DNA of 64,000 nucleotides from RGIG4079 sp045596365 (GTDB lineage Bacteria > Bacteroidota > Bacteroidia > Bacteroidales > Muribaculaceae). Location: positions 1-64,000 of the forward strand of contig JAZOCE010000007.1 in assembly GCA_045596365.1 (NCBI GenBank), given 5' to 3'. The translations under genes and the position numbers were made by a program. Under the pieces are notes generated by a model. That model was not told the origin of the DNA. It ran no database searches and saw nothing but the letters and a program-made list of their open reading frames with translations. Positions 24,416 to 33,123 of the stretch are shown one piece after another (position 1 is the first letter of the stretch; each line of letters opens with the position of its first letter).

Positions 24416-25489
24416 TTATTTTATTCGTTTGCCGTCTTTAAATTTAACAATAAAAGCTTCTGGGAATTTTGCTTTAATCTCATTTAAAATGGACAAGGCT
24501 TTATCCCAAGAAGTAGTTGACCCATATGTGTATTTAAATATGTTGTTCTCTTTATAGAATTCTACTGGAGTGAGTCCTTTTAGTCTTTTGTCTTTTTTGT
24601 TGATGATTTTAGATGATGTAAGAAATTGTATTTTGTATTCAATATCATTGAGATTGCTTTCTTTAGCTTGTTTTGAGTCTAATGCTATTTCATTCCTGTT
24701 ATTTGTTATGTCGGTTTTATTGTATTTGTGTGCATATTTCTTTAATGCATTAAATATTGCTGTTGCAAGTTTTTTTTGTCCACTTTTTGAATTTAGAAAT
24801 TTTTCTTGAGTAGGATTACATATAAAATCAAGTTCAACTAAAATGCTTGGCATACTTGTTGCGGCAAGAACGAGAAATCCAGCTTGTCTTACTCCTCGGT
24901 CTTTGCGATTAGCAGTGCGAATAAATTCGTCTTGAACGGCACTCGCAAATTCTATGCTTTGGTCTATGTGCTTGTTTTGGTTTAGTTCAAATATAATATA
25001 TGATTCAGATGAATTTGGGTCAAAGCCACTATATGAAGTTGAATAATCTTCCTCTAATTCGATGACTGCATTTTCGCGTTTTGCGACTTCAAGATTTTCT
25101 TCGGTTTTGTGAAGACCTAATGTATATACAGATGCACCCGATATGGTTTTGCGATTTTTTGCTTTTTTAGCGATGGAATTTGTGTGGATGGATATAAAAA
25201 GGTCTCCAGATGCTTTGTTTGCAATGTCGGCTCTCTCTCTTAATGATAGAAATTTGTCAGAACTACGAGTATATACAACTTTTGTGTTTTTTAACTCGTT
25301 CTTAATCATATCTCCAAGTAATAAAGCGACTGATAGGTTTATGTTTTTTTCCTTAGATTTAACGCCCAATGCACCATGATCTTTTCCGCCATGTCCGGGA
25401 TCTATGACAACAATAAACGCATTAGCGTTATGCGGTAAGAGCAAAAACGCTATTACTAATATGATAATATTGAATATATATTTGTTCAT
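24416..25489 (-). CDS. N-acetylmuramoyl-L-alanine amidase (AmiC-type, Amidase_3)
   Basis: Cleaves the amide bond between peptidoglycan glycan and stem peptide, mainly in cell separation. The 357-residue protein has a signal peptide (about 1-24) and an Amidase_3 domain (about 25-245) with zinc ligand H33 in DPGHGGKDHG, a second histidine in ISIHTNS and the catalytic glutamate in ILVELDFICN. The last 70 residues (EYKIQFLTSS ... AFIVKFKDGKRI) look like a SPOR-type peptidoglycan-binding module. The -7 element ends 10 nt before the ATG. Confidence 0.92.
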   Translation of the reverse strand: MNKYIFNIIILVIAFLLLPHNANAFIVVIDPGHGGKDHGALGVKSKEKNINLSVALLLGDMIKNELKNTKVVYTRSSDKFLSLRERADIANKASGDLFISIHTNSIAKKAKNRKTISGASVYTLGLHKTEENLEVAKRENAVIELEEDYSTSYSGFDPNSSESYIIFELNQNKHIDQSIEFASAVQDEFIRTANRKDRGVRQAGFLVLAATSMPSILVELDFICNPTQEKFLNSKSGQKKLATAIFNALKKYAHKYNKTDITNNRNEIALDSKQAKESNLNDIEYKIQFLTSSKIINKKDKRLKGLTPVEFYKENNIFKYTYGSTTSWDKALSILNEIKAKFPEAFIVKFKDGKRIK

Positions 25490-25499
25490 ATATCTACTG

Positions 25500-25507
25500 C
25501 AAATTTA
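25500..25507 (-). promoter_or_regulatory. -7 element of the amidase-mlaD operon
   Basis: Minus-strand TAAATTTG, a match to TAnnTTTG. A TTG at 25531-25533 lies 23 bp upstream. Only ten bases separate it from the ATG. Confidence 0.4.
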
Positions 25508-25649
25508 GTAAATAACATATGATTATGAGTCAATGATAGTATTTTTTACCACCAATTGAGGTTAAAAATGGAGTTTTCGGACAATAATTTATCTTTTGGG
25601 TATAATGTAATTGATAGAGTTTTCGTTTAGTAAATAAAAGTTGTGTACA

Positions 25650-26621
25650 ATGAATAAATATATTTTAATTATACTTGCTATGTTTTTGGCATCATGTAGT
25701 TATATTGATAATTATGATGCGAATGAGATTGTGTTTAACCGTCTTGATGTAGCATTGGCTGATTATGCTTCGATGGATGATGATGATAGGGAGAATGTAA
25801 TTGATTCGTTGGGAGATGTAATCGATGTGTGGTTTGGTATTCAAGGGGTGTATGATGTTAATGATAGTGTTTTAATTGAATACTCAAAATCAAGTGCAGT
25901 TGTTATCTTTTCATCGGATATTCGTACCTTATTGAGAAGTAAATGCGATAAGTTTAATTCTGTATTAAAGCTTCAAGAAAACATGCACAACTATTTAGAA
26001 ATTAATGAGTTTTATGATTTATATTCTGTAGTATCGCCATATAATCAATCCATATTTATAGTTGATAGCATAATGTTTGTGGGCTTTAATCATTATTTGG
26101 GTAGTGATTATGTTGGCTATAATTATTTTGAGCCATATCAAAGGATAACAAAGACACCTCAACATTTAGTTTATGATGTTGCAGAAGCGACAATTGTTGA
26201 TAAATTTCCATATAAAAGAAAAAATGATGCGACTGTTTTAAACGTTCTTTTATACAATGGTGCTATTGTGTATGCTATAATGCAGTTAGTCCCTAACGCA
26301 AATTTAGCTGAAGTCTTGGGGTATACTAAAGAGCAATTGGACTGGGCAGAGAGTAATGAGAAAAATGCGTGGAATACCTTGATTGCACGTAAACTTTTAT
26401 ATTCAACAAACAGTCTTGATGCTAATCGTTTAGTTAATCCATCTCCTGTTACAACAATTTTACACCAAGAAAGTCCTGGTCGATTAGGGCGATTTATTGG
26501 GTATAAAATAGTCAAATCATATGTTGAAAAACATCCAGAGATTAATTTAAAAAGGTTATTATCTCCTGATTTTTATAACTCATTACAATCTTTGATTGAT
26601 TCAGATTATGGTGTGAGATAA
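25650..26621 (+). CDS. GldB-like lipoprotein
   Basis: A 323-residue lipoprotein (FLASC lipobox, C16) that resembles GldB, first found as a gliding-motility protein but present in many non-gliding Bacteroidota. Family-like segments are NGAIVYAIMQLVP, GYTKEQLDWAESNEKNAWN and the C-terminal SPGRLGRFIGYKIVKSY. Its role outside gliding is unknown. The ATG at 25650 directly precedes the signal peptide; a TTG three codons earlier is unlikely. It is divergent from the amidase gene. Confidence 0.78.
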   Translation: MNKYILIILAMFLASCSYIDNYDANEIVFNRLDVALADYASMDDDDRENVIDSLGDVIDVWFGIQGVYDVNDSVLIEYSKSSAVVIFSSDIRTLLRSKCDKFNSVLKLQENMHNYLEINEFYDLYSVVSPYNQSIFIVDSIMFVGFNHYLGSDYVGYNYFEPYQRITKTPQHLVYDVAEATIVDKFPYKRKNDATVLNVLLYNGAIVYAIMQLVPNANLAEVLGYTKEQLDWAESNEKNAWNTLIARKLLYSTNSLDANRLVNPSPVTTILHQESPGRLGRFIGYKIVKSYVEKHPEINLKRLLSPDFYNSLQSLIDSDYGVR

Positions 26622-26691
26622 GTACGAAAATATGTTGTAAAACATATGTTTAGCAAAAATTAACATATTTAATTATTCTTCTTATAACAAG

Positions 26692-26720
26692 CATTTTAGG
26701 ATGTTTTAATTCCTAAAATG
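26692..26720 (+). terminator. Hairpin after the GldB-like gene
   Basis: CATTTTAGGA (26692-26701) pairs exactly with TCCTAAAATG (26711-26720) around a nine-base loop. It is placed to end GldB transcription, but no U-tract follows. Confidence 0.5.
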
Positions 26721-26740
26721 GTGATAATTAGGTTGCTTTG

Positions 26741-26772
26741 TTTTGCCGACTGATATAAAAGTATTAATTTTG
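26741..26772 (+). promoter_or_regulatory. Promoter of the thioredoxin-like gene
   Basis: TTTTG (26741-26745), a 19-bp spacer, TAATTTTG (26765-26772). It is one of the best matches in the window. Transcription should start near 26779, which gives a leader of about 105 nt. Confidence 0.68.
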
Positions 26773-26781
26773 CACTATATT

Positions 26782-26879
26782 TTAATCCTCCATAGAGATG
26801 GTAGGCATTGCCGAAAATCGGCAGGGATTTTATAATGGTCTAATTCCTGAGTAAAATCTTTAGTGTGAATTTCAAGATT
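26782..26879 (+). promoter_or_regulatory. Structured 5' leader with uORF before the thioredoxin-like gene
   Basis: The leader can form AATCC/GGATT closing a junction (26784-26828), a small CCAT/ATGG hairpin, a six-pair TGCCGA/TCGGCA hairpin (26809-26823), and AATCTT/AAGATT (26855-26860 with 26874-26879) directly before the start codon. A possible 18-codon uORF (MVGIAENRQGFYNGLIPE, 26798-26854) overlaps the first hairpins. I cannot match it to a known riboswitch. Confidence 0.4.
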
Positions 26880-26884
26880 ATGTA

Positions 26885-27379
26885 ATGAAGAAAACAATGT
26901 TTATTATTGTTGTCTTTGCAGTGTTCTTGATTTCTGTTTCAGCTCACACAAGTAAAGTAATTAATCCCTCAGAAGGTTTTATTGCCCCATTTTTTTCGAT
27001 AGAGCGCAGTGATACTTTGTTATCACTTGATAAGCTTAAAGGGAAATATGTGTTACTTACTTTTTGGGCTTCAAATGATGCAAATTCTCGGATTAAATGC
27101 CAAGAATATACATCTTTTGCAAGAGACTTGAACTCAAAGTATCAAATTTGCCAATTATCTATAAATTTCGATAGAAGTGAAGGCTTATTTAAAGAAATTG
27201 TAAAATTGGATAATTTAGATGCCGAGACACAATTTTATGCTCAAGGAGATAAAGCCTTGCAATTAATAAGGGGATATCAACTTGAGGATGGGTATCACTC
27301 TTTTCTTATTGATCAACAAGGGAAAATTGTAAAAAAGAACCCATCAATTGCATCATTGAAAAAGATTTTCAATCATTAA
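26885..27379 (+). CDS. Thioredoxin-like (TlpA/AhpC-fold) exported protein lacking the CxxC motif
   Basis: A 164-residue protein with a signal peptide (about 1-20) and a thioredoxin-fold domain starting with GFIAPFFSIE. The strand before the active site reads KYVLLTFWASNDANSR (residues 54-69); the WCxxC of thioredoxins is replaced by WASND, and the only cysteine is C72. It therefore cannot act as a dithiol oxidoreductase and may be structural or substrate-binding. An ATG-TAA start-stop pair (26880-26885) overlaps the true start. It is monocistronic, between a structured leader and a terminator. Confidence 0.75.
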   Translation: MKKTMFIIVVFAVFLISVSAHTSKVINPSEGFIAPFFSIERSDTLLSLDKLKGKYVLLTFWASNDANSRIKCQEYTSFARDLNSKYQICQLSINFDRSEGLFKEIVKLDNLDAETQFYAQGDKALQLIRGYQLEDGYHSFLIDQQGKIVKKNPSIASLKKIFNH

Positions 27380-27383
27380 AATT

Positions 27384-27415
27384 AAAGCCTGTCGATGATT
27401 TTCGGCAGGCTTTTT
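27384..27415. terminator. Terminator between thioredoxin-like gene and priA
   Basis: AAAGCCTGTCGA pairs with TCGGCAGGCTTT (one G-U pair), followed by a T-run on the plus strand. The priA stop codon (27414-27416) lies in the T-run. Confidence 0.8.
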
Positions 27416-29885
27416 ACATTGGATCAACATCGTAATATATTACTAATCCTTTCATGCGTGGATTTTGGTGCATTTGTTCAAATGTCTCTCTCAATATTGA
27501 TTTTACTTTTTTCATTGAGGCATTAATTTCGATTTTGAGCATTATTTTGCGTATGTATAATGATTGAATGCGGGCAACCATAGGCTCTTCTGGCCCGAAT
27601 ACTCTGTTTCCGAATAATTCACGTAGTTTATTGCTATATATAACAGAGAGTTCGGTAAGAGTATCATTGTCTCTGTGTTTTAAATAGATGTATATGAGTC
27701 GAGTGAAAGGTGGATAGTTGAAACGTTTGCGTTCATCAATTTCATTCTTGTAGTATCCCTTATAATCGTGATTTTTCAGAAAGGATAATATGGAATGTGT
27801 CGGTTGTGATGTTTGTATTGTAACTATACCTTGTGTTTGTCGTCTGCCGGCTCTACCTGCAACTTGTTCCAACATATTAAAGGCTCTTTCTGTTGCACGA
27901 AAATCAGGGAAATTTATTAAGGAGTCGGCATTAATTACACCTACAAGGCTGACACCATCAAAGTCTAATCCTTTTGTAACCATTTGGGTACCTACAAGTA
28001 TTTGAGAACGGCGTTTTGAAAAATCGTCAATTATATTTTCATATCCATCTTTATTTCGGGTTGTGTCAAGGTCCATTCGAGCAATTTTGACATCGGGGAA
28101 TGTAGTTTCCACCTCATCCTCAACACGTTCTGTCCCATATCCAAGTATATCAACTTCCGGTTCTTTGCAAGCCGGGCATATGTGTGGCAATGGATGTGTG
28201 GCTCCGCAATAGTGGCATATTAATTGATTGTATCGGCGATGGTAGGTGAGTGATACGTCGCAATTTTCACATTTTGGCACCCATCCACATTGTTTGCATC
28301 GAGCTAATGGGGCATAACCTCGTCGATTAAGAAAAAATATAACTTGTTCACCTCGACTGATTGCTTCAGTAGCAAGGGAACGAGTGCGCTCGGAGAAAGT
28401 GCCTATAGTGGATTTCTTGCGTCGGGCAAGATTCATGTCGATAATTTCAATCTCAGGTAATTCCACTCCATCGAAACGTTCCGATAACTCAACAAACCCA
28501 TATCGTCCTGATGTGGATTTAAAATAGGTCTCAATTGAAGGTGTCGCGCTACCAAGTAATGTTTTTGCTCCATGCATTGATGCAAGTACAGTGGCAACGT
28601 CTCTGGCATTATATCGAGGAGCCGGATCCTGTTGTTTATAACTTGATTCATGCTCTTCATCCACAATAATTAGAGATAGGTTGCTGAATGGTAAGAAAAG
28701 AGATGAACGGGCGCCTATCACCACACATGGCTCTCGTAATGTCAATAGTCGTTTCCATATGTCCACGCGCTCGTTGTCGGAAAATTTAGAATGGTAAATA
28801 ATTATTTTATCTCCGAATACGCGTTGTAGTCGATGAGTGAGTTGAGTCGTTAAAGCAATTTCAGGGACAAGGTATAAAGCTTGATTCCCTTCGTTTAAAA
28901 TATAGGAAATCAGATGAATATAAATTTCTGTTTTCCCACTTGAGGTAACACCATGGAGTAACGAAATATTATGGTCTATGAAACTGCGATGTATATCATC
29001 AAGAGCTTTGGATTGTGCACTGCTGAGTGTTGGCAGTTCCCCGCCAACCAATCCATTGTATTTAAAACGGTTAATTTCCTTTTTGTATATTTCGACAATC
29101 CCTTTGTCTGCCATTGCTTTTATTATTGCAGAAGTAGTGCCTGAACGTTCAAGTAGTTCTTGTCGTGAGACTTCTTTCAATTTACCATCTTTACGAGAAA
29201 AACCGGTTAATTCAATTAATGCTAATAGTGTGGTTTCCTGTTTCTTTGCGCCCTTGACTTTGTTGAAAGCATTATGTATTGCGTTATTATCTCCTTGGTT
29301 GGCTGTGAGTTTTACATATGTTTCTTTGCGAGAGCGATATCGTTCGATTAATTTTTCGGAAATGATAATCGCTTCTCTTTCTAAAAGACGGCTAACAATT
29401 GCTTCTACATTTTTGAACCCTGATTTTTTCTCTATTTCAGCCGGAGTCATGCGCCCATTGTGGTCAAGCATTTGGCAAACAATGATTTCTCGCTCGTTTA
29501 ATCGATTATTTTCATCTTCTTCAAAATCATTATTAAGTTCAATGAATGTCTCGCTTTCAACTTTCAGTCCTGCCGGAACTGCCGCTTTATATACGTCGCC
29601 CAATGCACACAAGTAATATTCTGAAATCCATTCCCATAATTTTAATTGTGGGTGGCGCACAATAGGGTATTCATCAAGCATCATCGTTATGTCTTTGACT
29701 TCATACCCTTGAGGTGCAATAGGGGAGATTGCTGTAACAATTGCCGTGTAGGATTTCTTGCGACCAAAAGGCACTATTACGCGATAGCCTACCTTAATTT
29801 TACCCAACATTTCTTCAGGAATATGATAGGTAAAAGTGCTATATAAAGGTAATGGAAGAAGAACTTCGGCGTAATATTGTTGCAT
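27414..29885 (-). CDS. priA: Primosomal protein N' (replication-restart helicase PriA)
   Basis: Recognises stalled forks and reloads the replicative helicase. From the ATG at 29883-29885 it has 823 residues. The N-terminal 3'-DNA-binding domain begins MQQYYAEVLLPLPL; the helicase core has GVTSSGKTEIY, DEEH and GSATPSIE; the inserted zinc domain holds paired cysteines (CKQCG, CENC, CHYCG, CPAC); and motif VI region VAGRAGR is present. A TTG six codons upstream would lie at the predicted transcription start, so the ATG is preferred. Confidence 0.96.
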   Translation of the reverse strand: MQQYYAEVLLPLPLYSTFTYHIPEEMLGKIKVGYRVIVPFGRKKSYTAIVTAISPIAPQGYEVKDITMMLDEYPIVRHPQLKLWEWISEYYLCALGDVYKAAVPAGLKVESETFIELNNDFEEDENNRLNEREIIVCQMLDHNGRMTPAEIEKKSGFKNVEAIVSRLLEREAIIISEKLIERYRSRKETYVKLTANQGDNNAIHNAFNKVKGAKKQETTLLALIELTGFSRKDGKLKEVSRQELLERSGTTSAIIKAMADKGIVEIYKKEINRFKYNGLVGGELPTLSSAQSKALDDIHRSFIDHNISLLHGVTSSGKTEIYIHLISYILNEGNQALYLVPEIALTTQLTHRLQRVFGDKIIIYHSKFSDNERVDIWKRLLTLREPCVVIGARSSLFLPFSNLSLIIVDEEHESSYKQQDPAPRYNARDVATVLASMHGAKTLLGSATPSIETYFKSTSGRYGFVELSERFDGVELPEIEIIDMNLARRKKSTIGTFSERTRSLATEAISRGEQVIFFLNRRGYAPLARCKQCGWVPKCENCDVSLTYHRRYNQLICHYCGATHPLPHICPACKEPEVDILGYGTERVEDEVETTFPDVKIARMDLDTTRNKDGYENIIDDFSKRRSQILVGTQMVTKGLDFDGVSLVGVINADSLINFPDFRATERAFNMLEQVAGRAGRRQTQGIVTIQTSQPTHSILSFLKNHDYKGYYKNEIDERKRFNYPPFTRLIYIYLKHRDNDTLTELSVIYSNKLRELFGNRVFGPEEPMVARIQSLYIRKIMLKIEINASMKKVKSILRETFEQMHQNPRMKGLVIYYDVDPM

Positions 29886-29909
29886 CGCAATTAAAAATTT
29901 CAATTAATG

Positions 29910-29941
29910 CAAAGTTAGTGCAACAGCTCCGCAAAAACAAA
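29910..29941 (-). promoter_or_regulatory. Promoter of priA
   Basis: Minus-strand TTTG (29938-29941), a 20-bp spacer, TAACTTTG (29910-29917). It leaves a leader of about 20 nt before the chosen ATG. Confidence 0.68.
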
Positions 29942-30021
29942 TGTGTTATAGGAATTAAATGAAATATTATATAGTATTCTTATTATTTCTAATTAATGTT
30001 TTATAAAACAAATAATGTTTC

Positions 30022-30029
30022 TATCTTTG
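30022..30029 (+). promoter_or_regulatory. -7 element of the nucleotidyltransferase-dus-tgt-lptF operon
   Basis: TATCTTTG, a perfect TAnnTTTG, about 100 bp before the first gene. The -33 element is unclear. Confidence 0.42.
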
Positions 30030-30040
30030 CATAAAATTAC

Positions 30041-30062
30041 AATTATGCAAAATGGCATAATT
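30041..30062 (+). repeat. Inverted repeat in the operon leader
   Basis: AATTATGC (30041-30048) and GCATAATT (30055-30062) form an eight-pair stem with a six-base loop, just after the expected transcription start. It may stabilise the mRNA or be an operator. Confidence 0.3.
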
Positions 30063-30129
30063 GCAAAAATAATAGTTAACTATAATGTGAGAACGCAATA
30101 TGTGTGTTAAAAATGTAGAGATTTTTATA

Positions 30130-31035
30130 ATGAAGCCAACGTTATTTGTTCTTGCTGCCGGGATGGGTAGTCGTTATGGAGGATTAAAACAACTTGATGG
30201 ACTTGGCCCTCATGGAGAGACCATAATGGATTATTCAATATATGATGCTGTTCATAGTGGATTTGGCAAGATTGTATTTGTGATAAGAAAAGATTTTGAG
30301 ATAGATTTCCGCGAAAAAATTTTATCTAAGTATAAAGATCATGTACAAGTTGAGGTTGTTTTTCAAGAAGTAAATTCTCTGCCAGAAGGATATACTTGTC
30401 CTGCGGATAGGCAAAAACCATGGGGAACCGGTCATGCTGTATTAATGGGAAAAGATGCAATCAAAGAGCCTTTTGCTGTTATTAATGCTGATGATTTTTA
30501 TGGACGGAACACATTTGAGGTAATGGCTCAAGAATTGATGCGTAAAAGAGAGAAAAATGGTGATTATTGTATGGTCGGATTTGAGGTCGGAAATACAATG
30601 TCAGAAGGTGGTACTGTATCTCGTGGTGTGTGTGATATAAAAAATGGTTATTTAACTAATATTGTTGAACGCACATCAATCGGCTTTAATTCTAAGGGTG
30701 CGATAGTTTATACTGATGAACATGGTGTTATTAAAAAACTTAAGCCCAAAACGCTTGTGTCAATGAATATGTGGGGTTTTACTCCAGATTATTTTGATTT
30801 CAGCGAAACCATGTTCAGAGAATTCTTAGATGAAAATATTGACAATTTAAAAGCAGAATATTTTATTCCATCGGTAGTAAATCATTTGATTGTAACAGAT
30901 AATGCAACAGTAAGAGTTATGAGCACAAAATCAAAATGGTTTGGTGCAACTTATCCGGCTGATAGACCTCTTGTTATAGAAAAACTCGCCGAATTACATG
31001 CTTCAGGCGAGTACCCCGAAAAATTATTTGCATAA
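30130..31035 (+). CDS. Sugar-nucleotidyltransferase family protein (RmlA/GlmU-N-like)
   Basis: A 301-residue GT-A fold nucleotidyltransferase. The N-terminal signature LAAGMGSRYGGLKQ (about 8-21) binds the nucleotide; GTGHAVLMG and INADDFYG give the base contact and metal aspartates. It should make an NDP-sugar from NTP and a sugar phosphate; the sugar cannot be told. An ATG ten codons upstream (30100) is open, but the family consensus begins at MKPTLFVLAAG, so the later ATG is used. dus begins on the base after its stop codon. Confidence 0.83.
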   Translation: MKPTLFVLAAGMGSRYGGLKQLDGLGPHGETIMDYSIYDAVHSGFGKIVFVIRKDFEIDFREKILSKYKDHVQVEVVFQEVNSLPEGYTCPADRQKPWGTGHAVLMGKDAIKEPFAVINADDFYGRNTFEVMAQELMRKREKNGDYCMVGFEVGNTMSEGGTVSRGVCDIKNGYLTNIVERTSIGFNSKGAIVYTDEHGVIKKLKPKTLVSMNMWGFTPDYFDFSETMFREFLDENIDNLKAEYFIPSVVNHLIVTDNATVRVMSTKSKWFGATYPADRPLVIEKLAELHASGEYPEKLFA

Positions 31036-31962
31036 ATGTTGGAGATACAATTTGCTCCATTGCAAGGATATACCGATGCTGCTTATCGTAGATTTCATAA
31101 TGAGATTTATGGAAATAGCATCGGTTGCTATTTTACTCCTTTTATAAGAGTTGAAAAAGGGGCAATTAGAGCTAAAGACCTAAAAGATATTTTACCTGGA
31201 AATAATGAAAATGTACCCATTGTACCACAAATAATAGTAAATAATGTTGATGAGTTTAATCTATTAGTCGATACAATAGTTGCTCTTGGATATCATAGGA
31301 TTGACATAAATATGGGCTGTCCGTTTCCGTTACAGGTAAATCGAGGACGTGGAGCAGGATTGTTGCATCGTATTGATGTAGTTAACGACTTGATGGTAGA
31401 GGTGAAGAAGCGTCAAGAGGTTTCATTTTCAATAAAAATGAGATTAGGTCTAAATGATTGTAATGAGTCAGTCGAAATATCGTCTATAATTAATAATACA
31501 CCTTTAGGTCAAGTTGTAATTCATCCTCGCATTGGTCGTCAACAATATAAAGGAGATGTAAATATAGAGGCATTTGAACGTTTATACAATGAAATAGCTC
31601 ATCCTATAATATATAATGGGGACATACTTGGAGTAGAAGATGTAAATAATATCGTTTCACGTTTTCCTCGTTTGGCTGGAGTAATGATTGGTAGAGGGTT
31701 GTTGGCTACTCCTTCATTGGCAATGGAATATAATCAGGGCGTATGTCTGACAGAAGGGCAAAGGTTATCTTTATTTATTACACTCCATGAAAAATTGTTT
31801 AATTATTATAAGGATATACTACAAGGAGACGCTCAATTGCTAATGAAGATGAAGTCAATGTGGGATTATCAAGAATCTATAATTGGACATAAAGTATTAA
31901 AATCAATAAAGAAAAGTACAACAATCGCAAAATATCAGGCTGCAGTGTCGGCTATTCAATAG
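31036..31962 (+). CDS. dus: tRNA-dihydrouridine synthase family protein
   Basis: An FMN enzyme that reduces uridines in the tRNA D-loop. The 308-residue TIM barrel begins FAPLQGYTDAAYRRF; the catalytic cysteine is in DINMGCPFPLQ, and the FMN phosphate site is near IIYNGDI and GVMIGRGLLA. The overall sequence is diverged from E. coli DusA/B/C, so the target uridine is unknown. The ATG is immediately adjacent to the preceding stop, and tgt, another tRNA modification gene, follows after 22 bp. Confidence 0.85.
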   Translation: MLEIQFAPLQGYTDAAYRRFHNEIYGNSIGCYFTPFIRVEKGAIRAKDLKDILPGNNENVPIVPQIIVNNVDEFNLLVDTIVALGYHRIDINMGCPFPLQVNRGRGAGLLHRIDVVNDLMVEVKKRQEVSFSIKMRLGLNDCNESVEISSIINNTPLGQVVIHPRIGRQQYKGDVNIEAFERLYNEIAHPIIYNGDILGVEDVNNIVSRFPRLAGVMIGRGLLATPSLAMEYNQGVCLTEGQRLSLFITLHEKLFNYYKDILQGDAQLLMKMKSMWDYQESIIGHKVLKSIKKSTTIAKYQAAVSAIQ

Positions 31963-31969
31963 TTTTGCG

Positions 31970-31977
31970 TAACTTTG
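31970..31977 (+). promoter_or_regulatory. Possible -7 element directly upstream of tgt
   Basis: TAACTTTG ends seven bases before the tgt ATG, the same arrangement as at pcrA. No clear -33 element is seen. It could drive a leaderless tgt mRNA in addition to operon read-through. Confidence 0.33.
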
Positions 31978-31984
31978 CACTAAT

Positions 31985-33115
31985 ATGGACTTTTTACTGC
32001 AAGCAACAGATAAAAATAGTAATGCTCGTGCAGGGTTGATTACTACTGATCATGGGCAAATAGAGACGCCGATATTTATGCCGGTAGGAACACTTGGTGC
32101 ATTGAAGGCAGTTCACATGCATGAGGTGAGAGATGATATTAAAGCGCAAATAATATTAGGCAATACTTATCATTTATATTTGCGTCCGGGAATTGATATA
32201 TTGGAAAAAGCTGGCGGATTGCACAAATTTAATGGATGGGAACGACCAATATTAACTGATAGTGGAGGATTCCAAGTTTTCAGCTTGTCCGGTAATCGAA
32301 AATTAAAAGAAGAAGGGGCATATTTTCGTTCTCATATAGATGGATCAAAACATCTTTTTACGCCTGAAAATGTTGTAGATATACAGCGTTCAATCGGTGC
32401 TGATATAATGATGCAACTTGATGAGTGCCCTCCCGGAACAGCTGATTATGAATATGCAAAGAAATCACTTGGATTGACAACACGATGGTTGATGCGAGGT
32501 TGGAAGCATTACAAGGAAACAGAGGGAAAATATGGCTATTCACAAGCTTATTTACCCATTGTTCAGGGATGTACTTATCATGATTTGCGTCGTCAATCGG
32601 CCCTGACGGTAGCAGAACTTGGTGCTGATGGTAATGCTATTGGGGGACTTGCTGTAGGAGAGCCTGCTGAAGTTATGTATGACATGATAGAGGTAGTAAA
32701 TGAGATTTTACCCAAAGATAAACCGCGATATTTGATGGGGGTGGGTACACCTGCAAATATTTTAGAGGCTATTGATCGAGGTGTGGATATGATGGATTGT
32801 GTAATGCCCACTCGTAATGGTAGAAATGGTATGTTGTTTACAGCTCATGGGATTATGAACATGAGAAACAAAAAATGGGCAGATGATTTTTCTCCTATTC
32901 AAGAAGATGGACCAAGCTATGTAGATAGGCAATATACAAAGGCATATCTAAGACACTTATTTATTGCTGATGAAATTCTTGCTATGCAAATTGCGTCAAT
33001 ACATAATCTCGCATTTTATTTATGGCTTGTTGGAGAAGCACGTCGCCATATAATTACCGGTGATTTTAAATCATGGAAAACAATGATGGTAGAACGAGTA
33101 ACACGCCGATTGTAA
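31985..33115 (+). CDS. tgt: tRNA-guanine transglycosylase
   Basis: Exchanges G34 of Asp/Asn/His/Tyr tRNAs for the queuosine precursor preQ1. The 376-residue protein is full length with ILTDSGGFQVFSL (catalytic/substrate aspartate), the GGLAVGEP loop and VDMMDCVMPTRNGRNG. The zinc site normally formed by CxCxxC before RAYLRHL is absent: the sequence reads FSPIQEDGPSYVDRQYTKAYLRHLF (in two halves FSPIQEDGPS / YVDRQYTKAYLRHLF), with no cysteine, while the later histidine in SIHNLAFY remains. I believe this is typical of Bacteroidota TGT. Confidence 0.95.
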   Translation: MDFLLQATDKNSNARAGLITTDHGQIETPIFMPVGTLGALKAVHMHEVRDDIKAQIILGNTYHLYLRPGIDILEKAGGLHKFNGWERPILTDSGGFQVFSLSGNRKLKEEGAYFRSHIDGSKHLFTPENVVDIQRSIGADIMMQLDECPPGTADYEYAKKSLGLTTRWLMRGWKHYKETEGKYGYSQAYLPIVQGCTYHDLRRQSALTVAELGADGNAIGGLAVGEPAEVMYDMIEVVNEILPKDKPRYLMGVGTPANILEAIDRGVDMMDCVMPTRNGRNGMLFTAHGIMNMRNKKWADDFSPIQEDGPSYVDRQYTKAYLRHLFIADEILAMQIASIHNLAFYLWLVGEARRHIITGDFKSWKTMMVERVTRRL

Positions 33116-33123
33116 TATAAACT

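Noticed and set aside
29886..29903. TTG start for priA six codons upstream
   Set aside because: It coincides with the predicted transcription start after TAACTTTG; MQQYYAEV at 29885 is the normal PriA N-terminus.
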